From: Nodularia sp034931045
GTDB taxonomy: Bacteria > Cyanobacteriota > Cyanobacteriia > Cyanobacteriales > Nostocaceae
Direction of reading: 5' to 3'
Assembly: GCF_034931045.1 (NCBI RefSeq)
Contig: NZ_JAYGHH010000006.1
Location: forward strand, 1 to 64,000
Length of the DNA: 64,000 nucleotides
A program made the translations under genes and the position numbers. The notes below the pieces were generated by a model, which was given only the letters and a program-made list of their open reading frames with translations, had not been told where the DNA came from and did no database searches. Shown one piece after another: positions 42,806 to 51,530 of this stretch; position 1 is the stretch's first letter, and every line of letters begins with the position of its first letter.

Positions 42806-44011
42806 TTATTGATCAAATTGAGCAATAACTTGAGATAGTGTCGCTGCCATAGTATCAACACTATAATATTTAACACACCTTTCTCTAGCCATTTGTCCTT
42901 TTGCCTTTGCTGCTTCTAAATTGTGGAATATCCACTGAATTTTTGCCGCTATTTGTTCTGGACAACTAGAATCAACTAAATAACCTGTTTCGCCCAGAAT
43001 TTCGGGAATATCTCCTACTTTGGTTGCTAAAACAGGTTTTGCCATAGCCATACCATCAGTTAATTTCAAAGGAAATTGAGCTAAAGCGGCTGGGGTATTT
43101 CGCTGTGGAACCACAATAATATCTGCTGCTGCCACAATTTGGGGCATTTCTGTAGATGGATATTTTGGTAACTTGATGATCCAATGTCCCCATTTTTCCA
43201 TAAGTTTAGCGTCATAATCATCATAGGGACTACCACCGACAATGACTAACCTTAAATCAGGCTCATTGAGTTGTTCTAAAGCTATTAAAACATCTTCAAC
43301 TCCTTTGTATGGCCTTGGCGCACCAGGAAACATTAAAATTCGATATCCAGAAAGCCCATAACGGGCTTTACTTTCTTCAGGGTGATAATGGTCAGGATTA
43401 AACAAATCAGTATCTTTGCCGTTGGGCAAATATACACCACCAAATCGCTCTTTTAAAAATTGGGTATGAATTGTAATGGCATCAGCATTTTGTGTCATAC
43501 CTTCAACCCATTTTAAATAAAGTGGGTGATCGGGATATCTCAAAGCACCATTTTTTTGAAAAATATCTCGTACAAATTGTTTGGGAGAGGGCTGATATTG
43601 CCATTTTTCGCCACCATGCCAGCTCATTTCCCAGTCATCTATATCTAAAATAATTGGTTGATGACTTTTGAGCTTTTTCAACATGGAGATACCGAAGGTA
43701 GTAGGTTTCGGCCTCATAGCATAAATAATATTACCATCAAGTTTTTTGAGAACTTGAGCAGCTGATTGCAGAAACTGCGGATAGTTATAGCCCATGACAT
43801 GATTAACCGCGATTTCTGATTGAGGAATTACTGCTGCTTGTTCACCGAAAACAAATCCTAAAATTTCTACTTCATAATTAAGTTTTTGGAGTGCTTGAGC
43901 CAATAAAAATGAACGCACACCTCCACCACCCCATCGCCCAGCCCCCGCACTCGATAGATCGCTGACTAGTATTGAAACTTTTAATTGAGTTTTGCTTTGC
44001 TGTAAACTCAC
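42806..44011 (-). CDS. GT4-type glycosyltransferase
   Basis: 401 residues, GTG start. N-terminal VSILVSDLSSAGAGRWGGGGVRSFLLAQAL, central YRILMFPGAPRPYKGVEDVLIAL and VIVGGSPYDDYDAKLM, and C-terminal FPLKLTDGMAMAKPVLATKVGDIPEILGETGYLV, the last with the GT4 pattern where the second acidic residue (Asp in LTDG) stands in place of Glu. GT-B fold, retaining transfer. It is the first gene of the cluster, 90 bp ahead of the ABC exporter, and is probably at the promoter end of the transcript. Confidence 0.85.
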   Translation of the reverse strand: MSLQQSKTQLKVSILVSDLSSAGAGRWGGGGVRSFLLAQALQKLNYEVEILGFVFGEQAAVIPQSEIAVNHVMGYNYPQFLQSAAQVLKKLDGNIIYAMRPKPTTFGISMLKKLKSHQPIILDIDDWEMSWHGGEKWQYQPSPKQFVRDIFQKNGALRYPDHPLYLKWVEGMTQNADAITIHTQFLKERFGGVYLPNGKDTDLFNPDHYHPEESKARYGLSGYRILMFPGAPRPYKGVEDVLIALEQLNEPDLRLVIVGGSPYDDYDAKLMEKWGHWIIKLPKYPSTEMPQIVAAADIIVVPQRNTPAALAQFPLKLTDGMAMAKPVLATKVGDIPEILGETGYLVDSSCPEQIAAKIQWIFHNLEAAKAKGQMARERCVKYYSVDTMAATLSQVIAQFDQ

Positions 44012-44374
44012 AATGATTTTGCTTGTGCTAATATTTACCAGAATATAACAGTAAATTGGCTATAGAGTCATGATTATAAGCGAAAGTATTCAGGTGGTTA
44101 CATGATGGTTTTTATGCTTGCGTTAAAAATTACACAATAAATGTAACTTTGAATTGAGACTTTTTCCAGGGAGGTTTTACTGAGTAATAAGAATTAGCTT
44201 TGATGAACTTCAGTATTACTTACGTGTAAATACTATTATATATCATCATACTTTATTTAAGTATGACAGCTACAATAAACAAAATATAGACAGTTTCGTG
44301 AATTTGTGCAAGTAGTTCAGTGACTTACTGGGGGTCTAGGATAGGTAAAATACATGATTAGGGAGAAAGAGGAA
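44012..44374. other. Divergent promoter region, glycan cluster and gloB
   Basis: About 360 bp, AT-rich, between the first gene of the glycan cluster and gloB. No palindrome or known factor site stands out. Both transcripts should start here. Confidence 0.4.
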
Positions 44375-45148
44375 ATGCAGGTAATTCGTCTGGAGGCACT
44401 CTCAGACAACTATATATTCTTACTGTATAATCAGCGACAAAATATTGCTGCTGTTGTCGATCCGGCAGAGGCTGAACCAGTATTGCAGAAACTGGCTGGA
44501 CTCAAAGCCGAGTTGGTAGCTATTTTTAATACTCACCATCATAACGACCATGTGGGTGGAAACAAGGAGTTAATCAAACATTTCCCCAACTTGACAGTGT
44601 ATGCTGGAGCCGAGGATCGAGGCAGAATTCCCGGACAAGAGGTATTTTTGCAAGCAGGCGATCGCGTCCAGTTTGGCGATCGCACTGCTGAAGTTTTCTT
44701 CATTCCTGGACACACCCGCGCTCATATTGCTTACTATTTCCCCCCTGTTACATCTCGTGAAGCCGGGGAGTTATTTTGTGGTGACACCCTGTTTGCTGGC
44801 GGTTGTGGGCGCTTGTTTGAAGGCACACCAACGCAGATGGTGGAATCATTGAGTAAAATACGCTCTCTCCCAGATAATACCCGCGTTTGGTGCGCCCATG
44901 AATACACTTTAAAGAATCTGCAATTTGCTCTGACTGTGGATAGTAATAATACTGAATTACAAAGACGCTTCGACGAAGTAAAGAATTGCCGTAGTCGCCA
45001 AGAAGCTACTATCCCCTCATTACTGGGTATGGAGAAGCTTACCAATCCCTTTTTACGTTGGGAACAAACATCATTACAGTTAGTGACCAAAAGTAGTGAT
45101 CCAGTACAGACTTTTGCTCGTTTACGGGGAATGAAAGATAGATTTTAG
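44375..45148 (+). CDS. gloB: Hydroxyacylglutathione hydrolase (glyoxalase II)
   Basis: Metallo-beta-lactamase-fold hydrolase that releases D-lactate and glutathione from S-lactoylglutathione in methylglyoxal removal. Metal-binding motif THHHNDHVGG, then PGHTRAHIAYYF, FCGDTLFAGGCGRLFEGT and VWCAHEYTLKNLQFA supply the His and Asp ligands. 257 residues from the start at 44375, which has AGAGGAA immediately upstream; the frame from 44354 adds seven residues. The ending FLRWEQTSLQL...FARLRGMKDRF is typical. Confidence 0.94.
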   Translation: MQVIRLEALSDNYIFLLYNQRQNIAAVVDPAEAEPVLQKLAGLKAELVAIFNTHHHNDHVGGNKELIKHFPNLTVYAGAEDRGRIPGQEVFLQAGDRVQFGDRTAEVFFIPGHTRAHIAYYFPPVTSREAGELFCGDTLFAGGCGRLFEGTPTQMVESLSKIRSLPDNTRVWCAHEYTLKNLQFALTVDSNNTELQRRFDEVKNCRSRQEATIPSLLGMEKLTNPFLRWEQTSLQLVTKSSDPVQTFARLRGMKDRF

Positions 45149-45234
45149 TTAATTTGACGCTGACGCAACTTCACTAAAACTTTATTTCGCCGCTTGAAGT
45201 CTACAAATTCCTCTGGACTCAGTGCGGTTTTTTG
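45145..45234 (-). pseudogene. Short coding-like remnant
   Basis: 29 codons between two stops read as KTALSPEEFVDFKRRNKVLV and then KLRQRQIN, which looks like the end of a real protein. I do not recognise the family. It lies next to the TetR fragment, so the two may come from one decayed region. Confidence 0.3.
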
Positions 45235-45276
45235 CTATGCTGGACGCTACATTAAGTTTTTAGACCAATGATTGAG

Positions 45277-45348
45277 CTATCCCTGTTGATTAAACAGTTC
45301 GGCTGCTTGTTGGAGAATTTTTGCTTTTGTTTCTTCGCCTTTAGACAT
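45277..45348 (-). pseudogene. N-terminal fragment of a TetR family repressor
   Basis: Reads MSKGEETKAKILQQAAELFN, QQG and then a stop. The pattern KxxILxxAxxLFxxxG is the first helix of the TetR/AcrR DNA-binding domain. The rest of the domain and the ligand-binding part are not seen downstream. The fragment lies about 590 bp upstream of an RND efflux pair that is transcribed away from it, the usual place for such a repressor. Confidence 0.65.
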
Positions 45349-45745
45349 AAGAATTTAAGGCTAATATGACATATATTTAATAGTCAATCAAGACTTGAAA
45401 TGGGGGATCTTGTGCTGATTATGTACCATTGATCATGGACCAAACTCTCTGAGCATATTGTAGGAGTTTTTGCTATATGCGATCGCGCCTCATCAATCAT
45501 CACACTGATGTTTTGCCGTTTACATTAGATATTCTGAACACAGTTATTGCACTCCAAACGCCTTGATTCCTTTAAATAAATAGTGCTGATCACTATTGTC
45601 CCGGCTTTCAATATGGCGCATTTAAATAATAAAAACTTATATTTTCATCCTGAAATCGGATTGATAGCATTCTAACTGCACACCTTTTAGCGATCGCTAT
45701 CAAATCCTACTAATTTCTACCAATTTTCTCACCTTATGTATATAA

Positions 45746-45763
45746 TGCAAGCAAGTGCTTACA
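45746..45763. promoter_or_regulatory. Palindromic operator-like site (TetR type)
   Basis: TGCAAGCAAGTGCTTACA is an 18-bp imperfect palindrome (14 of 18 positions symmetrical), preceded by tatgtatataat. Sites of this size and symmetry are typical of TetR family operators. It lies about 175 bp ahead of the efflux adaptor gene. Confidence 0.45.
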
Positions 45764-45937
45764 TTTGACCAAAACAGATTGCTTAATTATTTATTTATGG
45801 CGAGAAATCAACCACAATTTTTACAAAATTAAAATGTACCCACAAACTTCCTTTAACAACCTTATACCTTAGATAAGGTTTGTCAACCAAGCTAAAATTA
45901 CAACTGCCCAGTCGATTTATCAGATAAGAAAATAAAG

Positions 45938-47479
45938 ATGCTCAACTCTGAACCCCCTGAGTCTCCAGTTGCTGCTGAAATGGAACAGCAAGAACAAACA
46001 TTTAAACCCAGTCCAAAACGACGTTGGCCGCTAATTTTGGGCATTGTCTTGTTAATTGCTGGTAGTGGCGGCGTTGGTTGGCACTGGTGGCAAAATAGCT
46101 TTGGAGGTAATGCACCAACAGGCGATAGAGCTGCTGCTGGCCAACCAATGGGAGTTCCTGTGAAATTAGCCACTGTAGAAACTAAAACTATACAAGACAC
46201 TTCAGTAATAAATGGTTTTTTAGACTCTCCTGGCTCAGTCGAAATCAAGCCGGAAATTGATGGGCGCATCAGTGAAATTTTATTTAAAGAAGGCGATCGC
46301 GTCCAGAAAGGGCAAGTTATAATTCGTCTGCAAAGTGCCGACACCCAAGCCCGCCTACGACAAGCAAAAGCAACATTAGACCGTACCCAAGCCCGACTAG
46401 CAGAACTCAAAGCAGGTACACGTTCCGAAGAAATTGCCCAAGGCAAAGCGAGATTAGCTCAAGCTGAAACTCGTCTCAAAAATGCCCAAGGGGGAGCGCG
46501 TCCCGAAGAAATTGCTCAGGCGGAAGCTCAAATTGAGGTCGCTAAATCTGATCTGGAATTAGCACAGTCAAGAGGTCAACGATATCAACAATTAAGAACA
46601 GAAGGAGCTGTTTCTCAAGACGTATTAGAAGGATTTCTCGGAGAACAAAGAAGTGCTGAAGCTAGATTACAAGAAGCTCAAAGACGGCTCGACCAACTCC
46701 GCAAAAGCAGAAGTTCAGATATTAATGAACTAGCTGCGGCTTTAGAACTAGAAAAACAAAACCTCAGACAACTAGAGAATGGTCCCCGCCCTGAAGAAAT
46801 TGCCCAAGCCCGTTCCCAAGTTATGGAGGCCGCAGCCCAAGTCCAGGTAGCCGAAATCCAACAACAATACACCAATGTTGTCGCTCCTCTGACTGGTATT
46901 CTCGGTGATATCCCGGTGAAAGTAGGAGATTTTGTCAGCGAGGGAGACGAACTCACCACACTCAGTCAAAATAACACTTTGGAACTGAATTTATCTATCC
47001 CTTTCAATGAAGCCGAAAGGTTGCGTGTGGGATTACCTGTCAAGGTTCTAGATGCTGAAGGCAAACCTGCCGCCACAGGTCAAGTCAGTTTTATCTCGCC
47101 TAACATCAATGTTAATACGCAAAATATTTTAGCTAAAGCCACTTTTGCTAATACCAGAAACCAAATACTCAATCGCCTGAATGTCAAAGCCAGAGTTATT
47201 TGGGATGAGCGTCCAGGAATCTTAATTCCCACTGAAGCAATATCTCGTATGGGTGGACAAACTTTTGTATTTGTGGCTGAAGCACCAGCAGAATCCAAAC
47301 CAGGAATGCCCAACCTCATAGCTCAACAAAAACCTGTTAAATTGGGTCAAATTGAAGGAAACGATTATCAAGTTCTCGAAGGATTAGAAATTGGAGAAAA
47401 AATTGTTATTTCGGGAATTCTTAATCTCACCAATGGTGTGCCTATTATCCCTGAAGGCATGGGTAAAGGGAAACCGTAA
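45938..47479 (+). CDS. RND efflux periplasmic adaptor (membrane fusion protein)
   Basis: 513 residues. A short cytoplasmic start is followed by a membrane anchor (WPLILGIVLLIAGSGGVGWHWW). The lipoyl half-motif GSVEIKPEIDGRISEILFKEGDRVQKGQVIIRL comes before a long coiled-coil hairpin with three RSEEIAQ/RPEEIAQ repeats; then the second half VVAPLTGILGDIPVKVGDFVSEGDELTTL, the beta-barrel and the membrane-proximal domain. It joins the inner-membrane pump to an outer-membrane channel. The next gene, 348 bp downstream on the same strand, is the pump; the space between them holds a repeat. No outer-membrane channel gene is here. Confidence 0.9.
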   Translation: MLNSEPPESPVAAEMEQQEQTFKPSPKRRWPLILGIVLLIAGSGGVGWHWWQNSFGGNAPTGDRAAAGQPMGVPVKLATVETKTIQDTSVINGFLDSPGSVEIKPEIDGRISEILFKEGDRVQKGQVIIRLQSADTQARLRQAKATLDRTQARLAELKAGTRSEEIAQGKARLAQAETRLKNAQGGARPEEIAQAEAQIEVAKSDLELAQSRGQRYQQLRTEGAVSQDVLEGFLGEQRSAEARLQEAQRRLDQLRKSRSSDINELAAALELEKQNLRQLENGPRPEEIAQARSQVMEAAAQVQVAEIQQQYTNVVAPLTGILGDIPVKVGDFVSEGDELTTLSQNNTLELNLSIPFNEAERLRVGLPVKVLDAEGKPAATGQVSFISPNINVNTQNILAKATFANTRNQILNRLNVKARVIWDERPGILIPTEAISRMGGQTFVFVAEAPAESKPGMPNLIAQQKPVKLGQIEGNDYQVLEGLEIGEKIVISGILNLTNGVPIIPEGMGKGKP

Positions 47480-47632
47480 TTCGTAATTCGTAATTCGTAA
47501 TTCGTAATGCCTCTTTCAGAGGAGCTTCGCTAACGTAATTCGTAATGCCTCCTTTCCTGCGGAACGCTACGCGAACGGAGGAGTTTCGCTCTAAGCGCAG
47601 CTATGCCGTAGGCTTTACGTAATTCGTAATTC
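47480..47632. repeat. Composite GAATTAC repeat, copy B (inverted)
   Basis: Tandem TAATTCG units frame GCCTCTTTCAGAGGAGCTTC and a variant with CCTGCGGAACGCTACGCG inserted, then gctctaagcgcagctatgcc. This is the same composite as 32922-33062, in the opposite direction and 14.5 kb away. It lies inside the efflux operon, between adaptor and pump. Confidence 0.8.
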
Positions 47633-47827
47633 AATATTTTTTGGATTCAGAATTTGAAAATTTAGATATTACAGCACTTTGCCAGTCAATGAAGTACACA
47701 TCTGAATTGAGATTGTACATCTTGTGGGCTGGTAATATTGCTTTTGTGTACGTCACTTAGATGAAATGCGCTGTCAATGAAATCCCAAATTGGTTGACTA
47801 ATTGCTAACTACTAATTTCTGAAATCT

Positions 47828-50800
47828 ATGTTTGTTGATTTTTTTATTAAACGGCCAGTTTTTGCCACAGTTACTGCATTGATTGTGCTGTTATTGGGTT
47901 TGATTTGTCTCCCTACATTGCCCATCGCTCGTTTCCCAGATATTGCTCCTACTCAAATCAACGTCTCTGCTAACTTTAGCGGAGCTAGTGCTGAGGATGT
48001 CGAAAGCGGTGTGACGAACATTTTAGAAAGGCAAATCAACGGTATTGAAGGTATCCGCTACATTACTTCTAGTAGTAGTAATGATGGTTCGACTGATATT
48101 ACAGCTACCTTTGATGCATCCCGAAATCCCGATATTGCTGCTGTGGATGTACAAAACCGGGTTTCTCTTGCCCAACCGCAACTACCAGAAACAGTACAAC
48201 GCACAGGGGTTAGGGTTTCAAAAGAGTCTAGTAATATACTATTAGCTATTGGTATATTTGCTGAAAATGATGAGTACGACAATATCTTTTTAAGCAACTA
48301 TACCGACCTTTACTTAGGGGATGCCTTAAAAAGAGTCAAAGGTGTTGGCAATGTCGTAATCTTTGGCGAACGTCGTTATGCAATGCGGCTATGGTTAGAT
48401 CCCAATCGTCTTTCTGGTCGGGGGCTAACGACTGCGGATGTAGCTAATGCTCTATCAGAACAAAACTTGCAGGTTGGTGCGGGGAGAATTGGTCAAGAAC
48501 CTGCTCCTGAAGGACAAAGATATCAAATTGATGTCCGTGCTGCCAGTAGATTAGTAGAACCATCTGAATTTGCCGAAATTGTCCTCAAAACGAATGATGA
48601 TGGCACATTAATTAAGTTAAAAGATGTTGGTAGAGCTGAACTGGGAGCAGAAAATTACGACTCATTTTTGCGATATCGCGCCAAAGATGCGGTAGGCTTG
48701 GGTATTTATCAGCTTCCTGGAAGTAATGCCTTAGATGTGGCGCGGGGAATTAAAGAAGAAATGGCGCGACTAGCTCCCAATTTTCCACCAGGATTGCGGT
48801 ATGAAGTAGCTTTTGACACTACACGCTTTGTGGAAGAGTCGATGTTAGAGGTAGTTAAGACTCTAATTGCCGCAGTAATACTGGTTGTGATTGTAATTTT
48901 TGTCTTCTTACAAGACTGGCGCACTACTTTAATTCCTGCCCTGACTGTTCCTTTGTCTCTGATTGGGACATTTATTTTTGCTAGACTTTTTAATTTTTCT
49001 ATTAATAGTTTGACTTTATTTGGTCTGACTTTAGCATCTGGGATGGTGGTAGACGACGCGATTGTGGTAGTTGAGCAAATTAGCCGTTTTATCAAAGATA
49101 AAGGTATGAGTCCTCGCCGAGCCGCCAGTGAGTCAATGGCGGAACTATTTGGTGCAGTGATTGCCACTTCCTTGGTGCTGATGGCGGTATTTATCCCCGT
49201 GGCGTTTTTTCCCGGAACAACAGGCGCACTTTATCGGCAATTTGCCCTGACCATCGCCTTCTCTGTTGTGATTTCTACGTTTTTGGCTTTGACTCTCACA
49301 CCTTCTTTGTGTGCCTTGCTGCTACGTCCTGGACAAAAAGCTACAGGCTGGCTGGGTCGGGTTTTTGAGCGCGTTAATCAGGTACTCGATTCGGTACAAA
49401 GAAGGTATGAGCGATCGCTTAATTTTCTAGTCCGTTTCAAAAACATCATCATAGGACTATTCATCGTCTCCTTGGGAATGACGGCTTGGCTATATATCAC
49501 AGTACCTACAGCCTTTATCCCAGAAGAAGACGAAGGCTATTTCATCACACTGCTCCAAGGACCGCAAGGAGTTTCCCTACAATATACTAGTGATGTCATT
49601 GCCCAGGTAGAAAAAGAACTTCTACAAATTCCTGAAGTCGTGGGAACCTTCGCCGTTGGCGGCTTTAGTTTTAGTGGTAGTACTGCCAATAACGGTATTA
49701 TATTTACCACATTAAAACCTTGGGGAGAACGCTCACGACCAGACCAAACAGTACAGGCAATTATCGGTAAATTACGCGGAAAATTATTCGCCATCCCAGA
49801 AGCCAGAATCTTTCCCGTAAATCCACCACCGATTCAAGGCGTAGGTAACTTTGGCGGCTTCAATTTTCAACTCCAAGACCGTAGAGGGAGTAGTAGCTTA
49901 GACAGTTTAGTTCAATCAATGGGGCAAATACTGGGTCGCGCCAACCAAACACCAGGATTACAAGCTGTATTTAGTACTTTTGCCGCAGAAACACCACAAT
50001 TACTCGTAGAAGTAGACCGCAACCGAGCCAAAGCATTGCAAGTTCCCATAGATGATATCTTTCGGACTCTACAAACTGCATTGGGTTCTCAATATGTCAA
50101 CGATTTCAACCTCCAGCAACGTAATTATAGGGTGTATATCCAAGCAGACAAACAGTTTCGCTCTAACCCCAAAGATATTGGTCAACTATCTGTTCGTTCT
50201 CAAACCAATCAAATGATTCCTTTGAAAAACTTAATTACAACTACTCCTATGGTGGGGGCGCAAACAATTAATCACTATAATCTATTTCGCTCAATTGAAA
50301 TCAATGGTTCTGCTGCTCCCGGTTCCAGTTCGGGAAACGCTATTCAAGCTATGGAAAAGTTAGCTGAGGAAATTTTACCACCTGGTTTTGGTTATGAGTG
50401 GTCAGGAACCGCATTAGAAGAAATAGAATCTGGCGGTTTAGCACCGATTATCTTTGGTTTAGGAATTGTCTTCGTCTTTTTAGTCCTAGCGGCTCAGTAT
50501 GAAAACTACATAGACCCCTTAATTATCCTGTTAGCAGTGCCTTTAGCAATTTTTGGCGCACTCATAGCACAATCAATGCGAGGTTTTGCCAATGATGTTT
50601 ACTGTCAAATCGGTCTAGTAATGTTGATTGGTTTAGCCAGTAAAAACGCCATTTTAATTGTAGAATTTGCTAACCAACTGCGAAATGAAGGGTTTTCCAT
50701 TACTAAAGCGGCTGTTGAAGCTGCACAAGAGCGTTTACGCCCGATTTTGATGACCGCATTTTCTACACTTCTAGGTATTTTTCCCTTGACAATAGCCACA

Positions 50801-51001
50801 GGTGCAGGTGCGGGAAGTCGCCAGTCTTTGGGAACAACCGTATTTGGTGGGATGTTAATTGCTACCTTTTTAAGTTTGTTTGTAGTGCCAATTTTGTATA
50901 TTGTAATTAAAACAACTACAGAAAGCTTATTCAAACCCAATCGCCATCAAATGCAACTAGATCGAGAAACAGCTACATATTCGTCAAAACATGACGAATA
51001 A
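47828..51001 (+). CDS. RND multidrug efflux pump, HAE1 (AcrB) family
   Basis: 1057 residues, inner-membrane drug/proton antiporter. It begins FVDFFIKRPVFATVTALIVLLLGLICLPTLPIARFPDIAPTQI, with two large periplasmic loops and twelve membrane helices. The proton-relay aspartates are in GMVVDDAIVVVE of helix 4, and the helix 10 Lys in IGLASKNAILIVEFA. Other family marks are SSNDGSTDITATFD, GALYRQFALTIAFSV and PIILFG-like repeats of the second half. The length is typical. With the adaptor upstream it forms the inner part of a tripartite pump; the regulator gene upstream is decayed. Confidence 0.93.
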   Translation: MFVDFFIKRPVFATVTALIVLLLGLICLPTLPIARFPDIAPTQINVSANFSGASAEDVESGVTNILERQINGIEGIRYITSSSSNDGSTDITATFDASRNPDIAAVDVQNRVSLAQPQLPETVQRTGVRVSKESSNILLAIGIFAENDEYDNIFLSNYTDLYLGDALKRVKGVGNVVIFGERRYAMRLWLDPNRLSGRGLTTADVANALSEQNLQVGAGRIGQEPAPEGQRYQIDVRAASRLVEPSEFAEIVLKTNDDGTLIKLKDVGRAELGAENYDSFLRYRAKDAVGLGIYQLPGSNALDVARGIKEEMARLAPNFPPGLRYEVAFDTTRFVEESMLEVVKTLIAAVILVVIVIFVFLQDWRTTLIPALTVPLSLIGTFIFARLFNFSINSLTLFGLTLASGMVVDDAIVVVEQISRFIKDKGMSPRRAASESMAELFGAVIATSLVLMAVFIPVAFFPGTTGALYRQFALTIAFSVVISTFLALTLTPSLCALLLRPGQKATGWLGRVFERVNQVLDSVQRRYERSLNFLVRFKNIIIGLFIVSLGMTAWLYITVPTAFIPEEDEGYFITLLQGPQGVSLQYTSDVIAQVEKELLQIPEVVGTFAVGGFSFSGSTANNGIIFTTLKPWGERSRPDQTVQAIIGKLRGKLFAIPEARIFPVNPPPIQGVGNFGGFNFQLQDRRGSSSLDSLVQSMGQILGRANQTPGLQAVFSTFAAETPQLLVEVDRNRAKALQVPIDDIFRTLQTALGSQYVNDFNLQQRNYRVYIQADKQFRSNPKDIGQLSVRSQTNQMIPLKNLITTTPMVGAQTINHYNLFRSIEINGSAAPGSSSGNAIQAMEKLAEEILPPGFGYEWSGTALEEIESGGLAPIIFGLGIVFVFLVLAAQYENYIDPLIILLAVPLAIFGALIAQSMRGFANDVYCQIGLVMLIGLASKNAILIVEFANQLRNEGFSITKAAVEAAQERLRPILMTAFSTLLGIFPLTIATGAGAGSRQSLGTTVFGGMLIATFLSLFVVPILYIVIKTTTESLFKPNRHQMQLDRETATYSSKHDE

Positions 51002-51173
51002 AACCCCACTCCCCAAGGCGGAAGTTAAAAAGCTCTGGAGTGATTTAATCATTTGTGTGTAAATTTGAGTCGCAAGGGAGGAGGGAAGAGGTTTTTTTAT
51101 AATCATCTAACTCTCTCTTCCTCTGTGCCTCTGCGTCTCTGCGTGATACATAAACACCCAAACCAAGAAACTA

Positions 51174-51449
51174 ATGGAGATATTTCAAGTCATAGAGGAC
51201 ACCATCACCAAACCACCAATTCCCCACGAACCACACAAGCAATCATTAAAAGCTTGGGCTATGTATTGCTTACGAGACAAAGGTTTTAAAGTCGTTTATG
51301 CCCAAAATGCCGACTTTGCCATTGAACCAAAGGGACAGGAAAAGGTGTATTTTAAAGTTACTAATAATGCAGAAGATGTAGATAATTCTACTAATTGGAT
51401 AGTTTGGGACAGTGCAACCAAAAACGTTAGCCTAATTCGACCTGAATAA
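51174..51449 (+). CDS. Small hypothetical protein
   Basis: 91 residues: MEIFQVIEDTITKPPIPHEP and a core LKAWAMYCLRDKGFKVVYAQNADFAIEPKGQEKVYFKVTNN that reads as a helix followed by alternating beta strands (the latter with AIEP and YFKV). This resembles a small nuclease-like or RHS-type half fold, but no catalytic set can be shown. It overlaps a repeat-rich region and is followed by a hairpin. Likely a real conserved cyanobacterial protein of unknown function. Confidence 0.55.
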   Translation: MEIFQVIEDTITKPPIPHEPHKQSLKAWAMYCLRDKGFKVVYAQNADFAIEPKGQEKVYFKVTNNAEDVDNSTNWIVWDSATKNVSLIRPE

Positions 51450-51460
51450 AAGTTCGTAGT

Positions 51461-51492
51461 GTTCGCGTAGCGTCTCGTTCGCGTAGCGTCTC
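51461..51492. repeat. Tandem 16-bp repeat GTTCGCGTAGCGTCTC
   Basis: Two perfect tandem copies directly after the hypothetical gene. Similar GCGTAGCGT units are embedded in the repeat at 47480-47632. Confidence 0.75.
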
Positions 51493-51504
51493 CGAGAGGA
51501 GATA

Positions 51505-51524
51505 GAGAGGACTTTAGTCCTCTC
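51505..51524. terminator. Hairpin between convergent genes
   Basis: Perfect 9-bp stem GAGAGGACT / AGTCCTCTC with a TT loop. It lies just before the 3' end of the methyltransferase-like gene, between convergent genes. Confidence 0.5.
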
Positions 51525-51530
51525 CATCCA

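Larger units (their letters stand above)
45149..45937. other. Decayed region upstream of the efflux operon
   Basis: Almost 800 bp without an intact gene. It holds two minus-strand remnants (45145-45234 and 45277-45348) and an operator-like palindrome near 45746-45763. The rest, from 45360 to 45740, shows nothing recognisable. Confidence 0.5.

Noticed and set aside
45898..46446. 182-codon frame opposite the efflux adaptor
   Set aside because: Lies fully antisense to a clear adaptor gene and has no family pattern.
48709..49167. 152-codon frame opposite the RND pump
   Set aside because: Antisense shadow of a well-supported pump gene; its Ser/Thr/Ile-rich text is typical of such shadows.
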